Shown: in pieces, positions 19,079-27,777 of the stretch
Layout of the letters: the number at the start of each line of letters is the position of its first letter
Numbering within the stretch: the stretch's first letter is position 1
Source of the DNA: Luteolibacter sp. Y139
GTDB taxonomy: Bacteria; Verrucomicrobiota; Verrucomicrobiia; Verrucomicrobiales; Akkermansiaceae
Direction of reading: 5' to 3'
NCBI RefSeq assembly: GCF_038066715.1
Contig: NZ_JBBUKT010000001.1
Span: forward strand, 744,001 to 808,000
DNA: 64,000 bases
The notes under the pieces: model-generated
Seen by the model: only the letters and a program-made list of their open reading frames with translations
Told to the model about the DNA's origin: nothing
Database searches by the model: none
Translations under genes and position numbers: made by a program

Positions 19079-20683
19079 TCACCAACCCGCCTTCTCCAAA
19101 ATCCCCGCCACCGCCTCGAGCTTCGAGTAATCGCCACGCCACGTGGTGTACATGAAGCCCTTCACCCCTTCCACCTTCGCCGCGGAAGAAAGCCAGGCGC
19201 CGACATTCTCAAGCGTGTCGTCATAAAAACCAGCGATGACCTGCTTGTGCCCGCGCTTCGCAAAGAACGCGAGGCTCTCGTCCCGCTTCCCGAAATTCCA
19301 GTTCATGATCTCCACCGAAGGCTCGAGCCCGTTCCACGACCCCTCCAGCGAATCCCGGACGAGATAGTAATCCTTCACCGCATTGTGATGTGGATCGAAC
19401 ATGTCGTTCCACACCAGGATGCGGCCACCCGGGACCTGCTGCTTGAGCAGCCCGGCGCAGAACTTCACATTCCACGCCGCAATCTCGCCTGCCGGTTTAC
19501 CGGCACACGATTCATCCCATCCCAGCACCCGCCATTCATCGTGGCTCATCAGGTGCGTCTTGCTCCCCCACAGCGCAGCCACCCGCTTCGCCTGATCCCC
19601 GAGCAACTGCTGGAAGGCCGGCTCCTCCACACAGCCTGAAACCTGCCCGTCATAGACGACGTGCGTGTGAAAGTACGAGACCCGTAGTGCTTCCCCATCG
19701 GCAATCCCCTTCATCCGGATCACCGGCGGCTCCTGCCACGCCGTGAACTCCCCCGGCCAGGGCTTGGTGCCAGTATCCGGATTCGCGACCTTCTCCTAGT
19801 CCTTGCCCTCCGTCAGCACCTTCCCATCGGCCTTCTTGATCAATAGCGGTGCACCAGGCCGTCGAAGCAGATTGGACGGCCCGCATTCCGAAATGGTTGC
19901 ATCATCCCACCACAGCGTCCCGCGGTGACCTCCCCAAATCCCGAAGTAAAGCCCGACCTCATCCGAATCGAGCGAGTTGAAGGTCACGTCCTGCCGCGTC
20001 CAATCCTGATCCGGGGACACCTTGAGATTCGTCCACTGAAGCTGCCGCCCATTCTTGCCGATCGCCTTGATCTCCGGAACGCCACCGCCAAAGCCCTCCG
20101 TGCGAATCCGCACCGAGGCATGATACTGGCGGAAGGGTGAAACCTTCAGCTTCTTGTTCAGCCGGGCATTCGCATCCGTCACCTTCGAACGCATCGCACC
20201 ACCATCAGGCTCCAAGCTATCGTCGATGAAATCCCAGCCCTTCCGATCATTCATTTCCCCACCGGGTAATGAGACCGCTGGATCCGGGACGATGGCAGCC
20301 ACCCCATCCTTCACCACGAACGGCGCATCCTTCACCGGCAGTCCTTCCGCCAGATTCGGATCATGGAACAGCAAGTCATTCGAATACCCGACCGGAAACA
20401 CCGCCGGCACGATCTCGATGCCCAGCTTCTTCGCAGCCGCTTTCACCTTCTCCACGTTAGGCGCGTAGTTCGGCATCACCGTGGCCAACCGCGAGAACTT
20501 CGAGTCCGTCACCAGCGCATGCGTATAGCCCGATTTCGCCGAACGCTCCAACAGCGCCACCACATCATTCGCCCGCTCATCCACCTGGAAGTTCGTGGGA
20601 ATGTAGATCCAGCGCTCCTTCCGCGGCGCAGCCGCCTGAACTGCGAGCGCGGAGAAGAGGAATAGAAGCGAGCGAAAGATCAT
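19079..20683 (-). pseudogene. Secreted glycosidase-like gene interrupted by an in-frame amber stop
   Basis: Two adjacent leftward open frames lie in the same reading frame and are separated only by one TAG at 19796-19798, with 24 sense codons (EKVANPDTGTKPWPGEF...) before the next Met. Without the stop it is one protein of about 534 residues: signal peptide (IFRSLLFLFSALAVQAA), a TIM-barrel N-terminal half (PTNFQVDERANDVVALLER, GIEIVPAVFP), a beta-sandwich insert (TRQDVTFNSLDSDEVGLYFG), and a C-terminal half with SHDEWRVLGWDESC and WNDMFDPHHNAV. It resembles GH20-like glycosidase architectures, but I cannot fix the family. The TAG may replace a Tyr codon (GKD-Y-EK). It is a recent nonsense mutation, a sequence error or a recoding site. 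Confidence 0.75.
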
Positions 20684-20717
20684 CCAGACGCGAAACGCGC
20701 CCAAACGCCTTCAAGTT

Positions 20718-21737
20718 TCACTCCTCATCTCCCTCCAGCCTCAATTTCTTCACCCGCTTGTAAAATACGTCCAGATCCCCACCGCACTCCACGAGCAGCT
20801 TACGGAAGGCCGGCACGTGCTTCTGGTAGGTATGAAGCGAAACGAGGTCCGCATTGTTGACGTCCCGCGTCAGCCACCCCTCCAGCCCGCGGCCGCCCCA
20901 CTTCCGGCGCAGTTCACGAAAGCGATCCCGCAGATCGCCAAAGACCACAGCCTTCCGCCGCCGCATCTCTTCCGGCGGCAAGTCGGACGCGTAGAGCTTC
21001 TCCAGCTCGGCCCGCGTCCAATCCACCCGCTCATAGAACTCTGCCCGGCGAACCAGCCGCGCCTCGAACTTCTTCAAGTCCTCCATCCGCCCTTCATGCC
21101 TTAGCCAGCGCTTCACACCTTCCTCCGCATTCGCGTTGGCAAAGGACTCGTTGAAGACCGTCGCGCCACTCCGGAAATATTTCCGGTGACTCAGCTCGTG
21201 GAAGATCAGCTCGGCCAGATCGACATCTGCGGCATGGACGAAGGTATTCAGCACCGGGTCGTGGAACCAACCGAGCGTCGAGTAGGCATCCACCCCGCCG
21301 ACTTGAACGTCATAACCCTCTGCTCGCAGCTGCTTCCCAAGCTCATTCGCATCCGCCTCATCAAAGAACCCCCGGTAGTCCAGCTTCCCCAGCGTGGGAT
21401 ACCACCACCGCTTCGGCTCCAGCGAAAACTCCGGCGCCGCATAAAGCGTCCACGTCACATACGGCCGCCCAAGATCCGCATACTTCCCATAGCTCTCATC
21501 ACCCGGCAGCGAAAGATACTCGCTAGCAAACCGGCGGATATTCTGCACTGCCTCCAGCTGCTTGCGAAGCTTCGGATCCGTATCCCTCGAAGCCAACATC
21601 GGCTCGATCGGCTTGCTCTTGCGCAAGATCTCCATCTGCCCGCTCGCCGCCTGGGTGTAGAACTCAAGCGTCTGGCAGGACGACAGCGACAAGACCACCG
21701 CCGCCATCAGAAGTTGCTTTGGAAGGTGTCCCATCAT
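20718..21737 (-). CDS. Predicted lipoprotein aminopeptidase (COG4324 type)
   Basis: The 339-residue protein has a lipobox signal peptide (VVLSLSSC, Cys about 21) and the gluzincin-like motif FHELSHRKYF (about 187-196), with a downstream FNESFANANAEEGV that supplies the Glu ligand. This fits the predicted aminopeptidase family of Gram-negative bacteria (PF10023), which is exported and membrane-anchored. The GGVDAYSTLGWFHDPVLNTF segment before the HExxH-like motif is also family-typical. It is a single gene between the interrupted glycosidase and the DUF5069 gene, 7 bases after the latter. Confidence 0.87.
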   Translation of the reverse strand: MMGHLPKQLLMAAVVLSLSSCQTLEFYTQAASGQMEILRKSKPIEPMLASRDTDPKLRKQLEAVQNIRRFASEYLSLPGDESYGKYADLGRPYVTWTLYAAPEFSLEPKRWWYPTLGKLDYRGFFDEADANELGKQLRAEGYDVQVGGVDAYSTLGWFHDPVLNTFVHAADVDLAELIFHELSHRKYFRSGATVFNESFANANAEEGVKRWLRHEGRMEDLKKFEARLVRRAEFYERVDWTRAELEKLYASDLPPEEMRRRKAVVFGDLRDRFRELRRKWGGRGLEGWLTRDVNNADLVSLHTYQKHVPAFRKLLVECGGDLDVFYKRVKKLRLEGDEE

Positions 21738-21744
21738 CGCGACA

Positions 21745-22197
21745 TCACTTCCACGCCTCCCGCCACATGTCCGGATACCACCGCCCCTCGTCCATCTCGA
21801 TCAGGTCGAAATCCGTCACCGCCCCACAATCCCCCGGCAGTCCATAGTTCCCGATCTGCGCCGGGATAAATTCATCCGTCTCATCATCCCGCCAGCCGCG
21901 CTTGCTCATGAAGCTGTTATAAATCAGCAGCTCCTCCGCATTCAGGCGACGGCCGTTCTCGTGGCACCAGTCGAGCACCTCCTCATTCGTCTTTCCGGCC
22001 AGCGCCTGCTCGCGCACCGCCTCGTAGCTCACGCCCAAATAGCGGCAGGTCCGCCCGTCGAAGCCCTGCCCGAGCATGTCGAAGTAGTCCTCCGGCAGCC
22101 TGCCCGCCGCATGCAGCCGGATCTTCGAGCACATCCGCGCGAAGTAGAACATGCCGCTCGTCTTCTCATAGCAGCCGGAAATGCCGTCGATCTTCAT
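21745..22197 (-). CDS. DUF5069 domain protein
   Basis: From ATG 22197 the product is about 150 residues, starting MKIDGISGCYEKTSGMFYFARMC and ending DLIEMDEGRWYPDMWREAWK. The GGIYYFARMLDKIRLH-like start, DYFDMLGQGFDGRTCRYLGVSY core and WCHENGRRLNAEE segment are typical of DUF5069, a small protein common in Verrucomicrobiota and Cyanobacteria with no known function. Longer in-frame extension upstream to 22671 is antisense to the oxidoreductase gene and is not credible. It probably shares a transcript with the aminopeptidase gene. Confidence 0.8.
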   Translation of the reverse strand: MKIDGISGCYEKTSGMFYFARMCSKIRLHAAGRLPEDYFDMLGQGFDGRTCRYLGVSYEAVREQALAGKTNEEVLDWCHENGRRLNAEELLIYNSFMSKRGWRDDETDEFIPAQIGNYGLPGDCGAVTDFDLIEMDEGRWYPDMWREAWK

Positions 22198-22339
22198 GAT
22201 GCCCGCACAAGCTGCACGGCTTCCGGCCATTCGCCACGCGAAATTCCTGCCACCCAAAATCGCAAAACCCCGGCGACTCCCGGGGTTGCCTCCCGAAAGG
22301 GATTTCGGTAACCAATCGTATTCACGCGACATCAAAAAC

Positions 22340-23737
22340 ATGAACCTCGACGAAAAAGTGACCAATTCCGCCAGCGGACGCCGGAACTTCCTCAAGACCA
22401 TCGGCGGTGTTGGAGCCGCAATGGCGGCGGTGACCGGTTTGGCAAACGCCCAAGGCGGGCCAGCACGCCCCTCCAGCGCGAAGTACATGGGCGACTTCGC
22501 CGCTCCGAAGCTCGAAAAGGTGAAGGTCGCGATCATCGGCGTCGGAGCCCGCGGGTCCGGCCATGCCGCCCAGCTTTCGTCGATCGAAGGCGTGGATTTC
22601 GTCGCCATCTGCGACGTCGTCGAGGACCGCGCCAAGCGCGCCGAAGCCAGCGTCACCAAGAATGGCCACAAGCCGAAGCTCTACACCGGTGACGAAAACG
22701 CGTGGAAGAAAATGCTCGAGGAGACCAAGCCGGACGCGGTCTTCGTCGTCACCCCGTGGCCCCTCCACGCCCCGATGTGCGTCGCCGCCATGAAGGCCGG
22801 CGCCCACGCCTTCACCGAGGTTCCGATGGCCTACACCACCAAGGACCTCTGGGAAATCATCGACACCTCGGAGGCCACCGGCCGCCACTGCATGATGATG
22901 GAGAACGTCAACTACGGCCGCGAGGAACTCGTCTACCTCAACATGGTCCGCCAGGGCGTCATCGGTGACCTTCTCCACGGCGAGGCCGCCTACCTCCACC
23001 CGCTCCGCGAGCAGATGGAAAACGGCGACTCCACCGGTTCCTGGCGCACCTTCCAATACGCCAACCGCAACGGCAACCTCTACCCCACCCACGGCCTCGG
23101 CCCGGTGGCCCAGTACATGAGCCTTGCCCGCACCGAGGACACCTTCGGCCGCATCACTTCCTTCTCCTCGCCCGCCAAGGGCCGCCACCTCTACGCGCAG
23201 AAGTCCACCAAGCTCACCAACCCCGAGTTCAAGAACCTCGACTTCAAGGGCGGCGACCTCAATACCTCCATCATCAAGACCGCGCTCGGCCGCACCATCA
23301 TGGTTCAGTGGGACGAGACCACCCCGCGCCCCTACTCCCGCCACAACTACATCCTCGGCGTGAAGGGCGCCCTCGCCGGCTTCCCGAACCGCATGTCGAT
23401 CGAAGGAGTCACCAAGGATCACAGCAAGGGCTGGGCGGAAGACGAAGAGTGGGAAGCCATCGCCTCGAAATACGAGCACCCGTACTTCAAGCGCATGGGT
23501 GAACTCGGCAAGAAGATGGGCGGCCACGGCGGCATGGACTTCCTCATGCTCTACCGCATCATCGAGTGCCTTCGCGAAGGCCAGCCACTCGACCAGAACG
23601 TCTACGAAGGCGCCTTCTGGTCCGCTGTCGGCCCGCTCAGCGAGAAGTCCGTCGCAGAAGACGGCATGCCGCAGGACTTCCCTGACTTCACTCGCGGCGG
23701 CTGGAAGACCACCAAACCACTCGCCATCATCAGCTGA
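22340..23737 (+). CDS. Tat-exported Gfo/Idh/MocA oxidoreductase (GH109-like)
   Basis: The 465-residue protein starts at ATG 22340 with a twin-arginine signal (GRRNFLKTIGGVGAAMAAVTG). Residues 50-175 form the Rossmann fold (VKVAIIGVGARGSGHA, FVAICDVVEDRA) with the family EVPMAYTTKD segment, matching the EKP-like motif of Gfo/Idh/MocA. The C-terminal alpha/beta domain contains YPTHGLGPVAQYM with the catalytic-type His. Close relatives are GH109 alpha-N-acetylgalactosaminidases, which keep NAD bound during hydrolysis; whether this one is a glycosidase or a plain dehydrogenase cannot be settled here. It stands alone, ended by the terminator at 23751-23786. Confidence 0.88.
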   Translation: MNLDEKVTNSASGRRNFLKTIGGVGAAMAAVTGLANAQGGPARPSSAKYMGDFAAPKLEKVKVAIIGVGARGSGHAAQLSSIEGVDFVAICDVVEDRAKRAEASVTKNGHKPKLYTGDENAWKKMLEETKPDAVFVVTPWPLHAPMCVAAMKAGAHAFTEVPMAYTTKDLWEIIDTSEATGRHCMMMENVNYGREELVYLNMVRQGVIGDLLHGEAAYLHPLREQMENGDSTGSWRTFQYANRNGNLYPTHGLGPVAQYMSLARTEDTFGRITSFSSPAKGRHLYAQKSTKLTNPEFKNLDFKGGDLNTSIIKTALGRTIMVQWDETTPRPYSRHNYILGVKGALAGFPNRMSIEGVTKDHSKGWAEDEEWEAIASKYEHPYFKRMGELGKKMGGHGGMDFLMLYRIIECLREGQPLDQNVYEGAFWSAVGPLSEKSVAEDGMPQDFPDFTRGGWKTTKPLAIIS

Positions 23738-23750
23738 AGCGACACCTTCC

Positions 23751-23786
23751 AAAAAGGCGCGGCTCCATCAGGGGTCGCGCCTTTTT
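23751..23786. terminator. Bidirectional rho-independent terminator
   Basis: AAAAAGGCGCG at 23751-23761 and CGCGCCTTTTT at 23776-23786 form a perfect stem with a 14-base loop and A/T tracts on both sides. It separates the convergent oxidoreductase and rtcR genes and can stop transcription from either side. Confidence 0.9.
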
Positions 23787-25387
23787 CATTCGCGGCAGCG
23801 CTCGAAATCCAACCCAAACTTCGCGAGGTATTTCTTCAAGCGGTCCGCATCGTTGGTCACCGAACGCTTCTTGCGCGAGACGGAAAACAACTCCCGTCCC
23901 GCTTCCGAAAGCGTCCGCGACCTCCGGCAAACCGACACCACATGCGCGAGCTGGACCCGATCGAAGGGATCGATCTCCTCGTCCAACAGCCCTTCCAGCG
24001 AGATCCCATCTACGACATCCCCCGTAGTTCCCGGACGCTTCCAGCTTTCCCGCAGGCGCTCGATTTCCTCATCCACTTCCTCCACCCGGATCCGTCCTCG
24101 TGGAGCGAGCGTGGCCATCCGGGTGATCGCCGCATTGAGATCACGGAAGTTGCCACTCCACGGAGTGTCCGCCGCCTCGGCGAACTTGAGGAATGCCTGC
24201 CGCGCCTCCTTGTTGAAGCTCACCTGCTTCCCATTCGCCCGCGCATAGCGCTCCAGCTCGAATTCCAGGTTCGGTGCAATGTCCTCCCGACGCTGCTTCA
24301 GCGCCGGCAGCTCGAAGGTCCACAGATGGATCCGGGCTAACAAATCCTCGCGAAAGCGCCCGCTCACCACCGACTCGCGCAGGTCGCGGTTGGTCCCCGC
24401 AATCAGCTGGAAATCGCTCGTCACCGGCTTGTCAGAGCCCACCGGCAGAAAGGTCTTGTCCTCCAGCGCCCGCAGCAACATCGCCTGTTCGTCCGCCCCC
24501 AGCTCCCCGATCTCATCCAGGAAGAGCAGCCCGCCATCAGCCTCACGCAGCAAACCCGGCCGGTCCTTCTGGGCACCGGTGAAGGACCCGCGCACATGCC
24601 CGAACAAGGCCGAAGCCGCCGTGTCGCCGCGCAAGGTCGCGCAGTTCATCTCCACGAAGTTACCCCGCAGCCCGCCCCGCTGCTTCCGCAGGTCGAAGAT
24701 CCGTCGCGCGAGATGCGACTTGCCCGCCCCCGTCGGCCCGCAGAGCAACATCGGCGCCTGCGAGCGCAGGGCCACCTGCTCGATCCGGTCGATCAGCCGG
24801 TTGAATCCCGCATTCCTCGTCGCGATCCCGCTTTTCAGGAAAGCCGTGGTCTCCACCGCATCGCGGGCGAAGCGCGTACTAAGGGCATCGTACTTCGAAA
24901 GATCCAGGTCGATCACCGCATAGCGTCCCGCAGGATCGCTCGTTCGCTGGGTCGTGCGCGGAGACGTCTGGATCAGCTTCGCCGGCAAATAACCCGCTTC
25001 CACCAGCAGGAAGAATGAAATCTGGGCAATGTGGGTGCCAGTCGTGATGTGCACCCAATATTCCTCCCGCTCCGGGTCGAAGGCATAGTCACGTGCCCAG
25101 TCATGCAGCGCCCCATAGACCGTGGCCAAATCCCACGGATCTTTTCCAAAGTCCACGACGTGCTGGCGGACCTCGGTTTCAGGCGACACCAGCCGCACGT
25201 CCTCCGACACCCGGTTGTGAAGGTGAGAAAATTGCCTCTCCGCCAGGAGTTCGAAGCGATCGAACAGCAGCTCCTCATGCTGGAACAGCGACACGCTCGG
25301 TCGCCAACCCTCCCAACGGTCCGGATTGAATCCCATATCCAGCTTGGTTCCAAGCAGGCCGATCACCACGCGCTTCACGCCCTCCAC
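23786..25387 (-). CDS. rtcR: RtcR, sigma-54-dependent activator of RNA repair genes
   Basis: RtcR activates sigma-54 transcription of rtcBA operons when its N-terminal CARF-like domain senses an RNA-damage ligand. The 533-residue protein (GTG start) matches the family end to end: CARF-like domain about 1-175 with HITTGTHIAQI (113-123), AAA+ domain with Walker A GPTGAGKS (217-224), sigma-54 contact loop GSFTGA (267-272; usual form GAFTGA), Walker B LLFLDEIGE (287-295), and a C-terminal DNA-binding helix region (SVTNDADRLKKYLAKFG). It is divergent from rsr-Y RNA-rtcBA, with the promoter in between. Confidence 0.96.
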   Translation of the reverse strand: MEGVKRVVIGLLGTKLDMGFNPDRWEGWRPSVSLFQHEELLFDRFELLAERQFSHLHNRVSEDVRLVSPETEVRQHVVDFGKDPWDLATVYGALHDWARDYAFDPEREEYWVHITTGTHIAQISFFLLVEAGYLPAKLIQTSPRTTQRTSDPAGRYAVIDLDLSKYDALSTRFARDAVETTAFLKSGIATRNAGFNRLIDRIEQVALRSQAPMLLCGPTGAGKSHLARRIFDLRKQRGGLRGNFVEMNCATLRGDTAASALFGHVRGSFTGAQKDRPGLLREADGGLLFLDEIGELGADEQAMLLRALEDKTFLPVGSDKPVTSDFQLIAGTNRDLRESVVSGRFREDLLARIHLWTFELPALKQRREDIAPNLEFELERYARANGKQVSFNKEARQAFLKFAEAADTPWSGNFRDLNAAITRMATLAPRGRIRVEEVDEEIERLRESWKRPGTTGDVVDGISLEGLLDEEIDPFDRVQLAHVVSVCRRSRTLSEAGRELFSVSRKKRSVTNDADRLKKYLAKFGLDFERCRE

Positions 25388-25393
25388 CTACTC

Positions 25394-25407
25394 TATCCAT
25401 TTGGATA
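25394..25407. promoter_or_regulatory. Palindrome, candidate RtcR upstream activating site
   Basis: TATCCA-TT-TGGATA is a perfect inverted repeat lying 134 bases before the sigma-54 -24 element and 6 bases before the rtcR start codon. Its position fits an enhancer for RtcR hexamers, and it could also allow autoregulation. It is inferred from symmetry and position. Confidence 0.5.
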
Positions 25408-25540
25408 ACTCACGCTCTATTTCGCTACTTTTACTTAATCATTCAGCACCTCGATTCACCTCCGGGATTTTCCCTTTAGAATTTCATCTGATTAATTTGC
25501 AACATCTTACACCCAACCACATCCTCCCACCACCTCCCCT

Positions 25541-25555
25541 TGGCACGCCTCATGC
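25541..25555 (+). promoter_or_regulatory. Sigma-54 (-24/-12) promoter of the rsr-Y RNA-rtcBA operon
   Basis: TGGCACGCCTCATGC has the invariant GG (25542-25543) and GC (25554-25555) exactly ten bases apart and matches the TGGCACG half of the consensus fully. Transcription would start about 12 bases after the GC, near 25567, leaving a leader of roughly 28 bases before rsr. It sits next to an RtcR gene, which requires sigma-54. Confidence 0.88.
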
Positions 25556-25594
25556 CATTACTCTTTCGTCCGGCGCAACCACCGGACGACCACA

Positions 25595-27169
25595 ATGGCG
25601 AATAAGAACCTCTTCCAAGCGATCCGCGGCGCACTCGTGCCCGCGGCCACCGTCCGCAACGACGCCGGAGCCCCGGCCTACGAATTGTCGCCAAAGGCCA
25701 CCCTTGCACGACTTGCCGCCACCGGCTGCCTGAACCGCACCTTCTACGCCACTGCCGAAACCCAGCTCGACCGAGTGCTCGAGCTCGCTCGCCAGGTGGA
25801 CGTCGACTTCCTCGCACAGACCGCCCTCTACGCCCGGCGCAAGGGCTTCATGAAGGACATGCCAGCCTTGCTCTGCGCGGTGCTCGCCACCCGCGATCTC
25901 GACCGGCTCTCCGAGATCTTCCCGCAAGTCATCGACAACGGGAAGATGCTCCGGAACTTCGTGCAAATCCTCCGCTCCGGCGTCACCGGCCGCAAGTCGC
26001 TCGGCTCCGCGCCAAAGCGTCTCGTCCGCCAGTGGCTCGAGCGGGCCAACGAACGTCAGCTCGTCAACGCATCGATCGGCAACGATCCCTCGCTGGCGGA
26101 TGTCGTGAAGATGGTCCACCCGCGCCCGGCCGATACCGTCCGCCAGGCCTTCTACGCCTGGCTGGTCGGCAAGCCCTACGACACCGCCGCCCTTCCTGAA
26201 ACCTTGCGCGCCTTCGAGGCGTGGAAGCTTTCCCGCGAGGGCCAGGTGCCGGACGTGCCGTTCCAGATGCTCACCGCGCTGGATCTCGGAGACCGGGAGT
26301 GGGCGATGATCGCCGGAACCGCCTCGTGGCAAACCACGCGGATGAACCTGAACACCTTTGCCCGTCACGGTGTGTTCAAGTTCTGCGGCATGGCGGAAAA
26401 GCTGGCCGCACGGTTGGCCGATCCGGACCAAGTCCGGCGTGCCCGGGTCTTCCCCTATCAGCTTCTGGTCGCGTTCTTGAACGCGGACAAGGCCGTGCCG
26501 GGAGTGCTCCGGGAAGCCCTTCAGGACGCGATGGAAGTCGCGATCTCGAACGTGCCGGAAATCAGCGGCTCGGTGGTGGTCTGCGCGGACGTGTCCGGGT
26601 CCATGCACGGACCCGTCACCGGATACCGGAAGGGCTCCAGCTCGGCCGTGCGCTGTGTCGATGTCGCGGGCTTGGTGGCCGCCGCCTTCCTGCGGAAGAA
26701 CCGGAACGCCCGGATCATTCCGTTCAAGGAGGACGTCGTCCCGCTGGAACTCAATCCGCGCGATACCGTCATGACCAATGCGACCAAGCTCTCGAGCCTG
26801 CCACCGGGCGCGACCAACTGCTCGGCCCCGCTGCGGCTGCTCAACACGGAAAAGGCGACCCCCGACCTGGTGGTCTTCGTTTCCGACAACGAATCCTGGG
26901 CCGACCCCAAGGCCAATCGTGGAACCGCCATGATGACCGAATGGGAAAAGCTCAAGACCCGCAACCCGAAGGCCCGTCTCGTCTGCATCGACCTGGTGCC
27001 AAACACCACCGCGCAGGCCCCGGACCGCAAGGACATCCTCAATATCGGCGGCTTCAGCGACACCGTCTTCGACCTCATCGCCGCCTTCGCGGCGGGGGCC
27101 GATGGAACCGATCACTGGATCCGTGAGATCGAACTTCAACCACTCAATGAACGCATGAAACTCGCATGA
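25595..27169 (+). CDS. rsr: Rsr, bacterial Ro60 ortholog (TROVE + vWA)
   Basis: Ro60/Rsr is a ring-shaped RNA chaperone that binds Y RNAs and misfolded RNA and can attach to PNPase. The 524-residue protein shows the TROVE HEAT-repeat ring (about 10-325; DFLAQTALYARRKGFMKDMPALL, with RHGVFKFCGM) and a vWA domain with the MIDAS motif D332-x-S-x-S (DVSGSM), then a TNCSAP loop and DNESWAD, which supply the other metal ligands. It begins 40 bases after the sigma-54 promoter GC and ends 8 bases before the first Y RNA unit. The operon context makes stress-induced RNA quality control very likely. Confidence 0.95.
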   Translation: MANKNLFQAIRGALVPAATVRNDAGAPAYELSPKATLARLAATGCLNRTFYATAETQLDRVLELARQVDVDFLAQTALYARRKGFMKDMPALLCAVLATRDLDRLSEIFPQVIDNGKMLRNFVQILRSGVTGRKSLGSAPKRLVRQWLERANERQLVNASIGNDPSLADVVKMVHPRPADTVRQAFYAWLVGKPYDTAALPETLRAFEAWKLSREGQVPDVPFQMLTALDLGDREWAMIAGTASWQTTRMNLNTFARHGVFKFCGMAEKLAARLADPDQVRRARVFPYQLLVAFLNADKAVPGVLREALQDAMEVAISNVPEISGSVVVCADVSGSMHGPVTGYRKGSSSAVRCVDVAGLVAAAFLRKNRNARIIPFKEDVVPLELNPRDTVMTNATKLSSLPPGATNCSAPLRLLNTEKATPDLVVFVSDNESWADPKANRGTAMMTEWEKLKTRNPKARLVCIDLVPNTTAQAPDRKDILNIGGFSDTVFDLIAAFAAGADGTDHWIREIELQPLNERMKLA

Positions 27170-27177
27170 ACGACTCT

Positions 27178-27269
27178 GCCGTCACGGTGGATGCCAAGGG
27201 GACTACACGTACCAAAACGTTCGAGCCTCTCAAGCTCGCCGTCTCCTGAATCCTTGCCGCCGTGACGGC
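27178..27269 (+). ncRNA. Y-RNA-like unit 1 (short, no full tRNA module)
   Basis: GCCGTCACGG at 27178-27187 pairs perfectly with CCGTGACGGC at 27260-27269. Inside are the array's conserved 5' strand (GGATGCCAAGGGGACTACA) and 3' strand (CTCCTGAATCCTTG), which pair again. The distal part has only a small CGAG/CTCG hairpin with a TTCGAG-like element, not a T-arm plus D-arm. Confidence 0.78.
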
Positions 27270-27322
27270 ATCGCCTTGACCGTGGCCGCGGCATCCCGCC
27301 GCAAGCCATCGAACGATCTGCC

Positions 27323-27399
27323 GGCGCGGCGGATGCCGGTGAAGACTACAACTCCATTGCTCATGGCACCACGTCTTCTCCATCCCTCGCCGCCGCGCC
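27323..27399 (+). ncRNA. Y-RNA-like unit 2 (minimal Ro-binding hairpin)
   Basis: GGCGCGGCGG (27323-27332) pairs with CCGCCGCGCC (27390-27399). The conserved ATGCCGGTGAAGACTACA strand pairs through GAAGAC (27342-27347) with GTCTTC (27373-27378). The tip is a short CCAT/ATGG hairpin; there is no tRNA mimic. At 77 bases it is the smallest unit. Confidence 0.8.
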
Positions 27400-27412
27400 A
27401 GCACACTCTCTC

Positions 27413-27540
27413 TTGCCGAATGCGGAAGAAACTACATTGGAAACCGGAGGTCACGGGTTCGAGTCCCGTCTCCACCCTCGGGTGGAGTGGAGCAGTGGCG
27501 GCTCGCCGGTTGTGCGTTTCTTCCATCCCCTTGTCGGCAA
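27413..27540 (+). ncRNA. Y-RNA-like unit 3 with complete permuted tRNA mimic
   Basis: Outer stem TTGCCGA (27413-27419)/TCGGCAA (27534-27540); inner stem GGAAGAAAC (27425-27433)/GTTTCTTCC (27516-27524). Between them, in order, are a T-arm ACGGG-TTCGAGT-CCCGT (27453-27469), a 7-bp acceptor-like stem CTCCACC/GGTGGAG closed by CTCG (27470-27487), and a D-arm GAGC-AGTGGCG-GCTC (27490-27504). The tRNA order is circularly permuted and the anticodon arm is replaced by the Ro-binding stem. Confidence 0.88.
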
Positions 27541-27548
27541 CCTCACTT

Positions 27549-27662
27549 CCGCGAATGCCCGGAAAGATTACACCGGTCGTTGGTTCGAATCCAACCCCGC
27601 CCCCGGCGGGTAGCTCAGTCGGGTAGAGCAGTTACTACGGATCTTTCAAATCTTCGTCGCGG
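27549..27662 (+). ncRNA. Y-RNA-like unit 4 with complete permuted tRNA mimic
   Basis: Outer stem CCGCGA (27549-27554)/TCGCGG (27657-27662); inner stem GAAAGAT/ATCTTTC (27641-27647). The tRNA-like module at 27579-27629 consists of T-arm GTTGG-TTCGAAT-CCAAC, acceptor CCCGCC-CCC-GGCGGG, the two-base TA linker, and D-arm GCTC-AGTCGGGTA-GAGC. The linker and loop lengths are those of a real tRNA. Confidence 0.9.
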
Positions 27663-27674
27663 TCCCCTTTCAAA

Positions 27675-27769
27675 TGCTGAATGCCGGCGGGACTACACCT
27701 GGTAACCAGCGGGTTCAACTCCCGCACGGGTCGCAAGACCCGAAAACGTCCCGCCAATCCTCGTCAGCG
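27675..27769 (+). ncRNA. Y-RNA-like unit 5 with T-arm and GCAA-capped stem, no D-arm
   Basis: Outer stem TGCTGA (27675-27680)/TCAGCG (27764-27769, one G-U pair); inner stem GCGGGAC (27687-27693)/GTCCCGC (27748-27754). The distal part has a CTGG-TAA-CCAG hairpin, a T-arm GCGGG-TTCAACT-CCCGC (27709-27725), and an acceptor-like stem CGGGTC-GCAA-GACCCG (27727-27742) with a GNRA tetraloop. No D-arm follows. Confidence 0.85.
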
Positions 27770-27777
27770 CCTCTCTT

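Noticed and set aside
19796-19798. Pyrrolysine at the TAG codon
   Set aside because: The protein is glycosidase-like rather than a methylamine methyltransferase, and no pyl genes are in view; a mutated Tyr codon is simpler.
22322-23752. 476-codon antisense frame
   Set aside because: It lies wholly opposite the Gfo/Idh/MocA gene and has the low-complexity Val/Gly/Ala-Glu composition typical of antisense frames in GC-rich DNA.
25550-27139. 529-codon antisense frame opposite rsr
   Set aside because: Rsr is a clear family member; the antisense frame has no recognised domain and is a codon-bias shadow.
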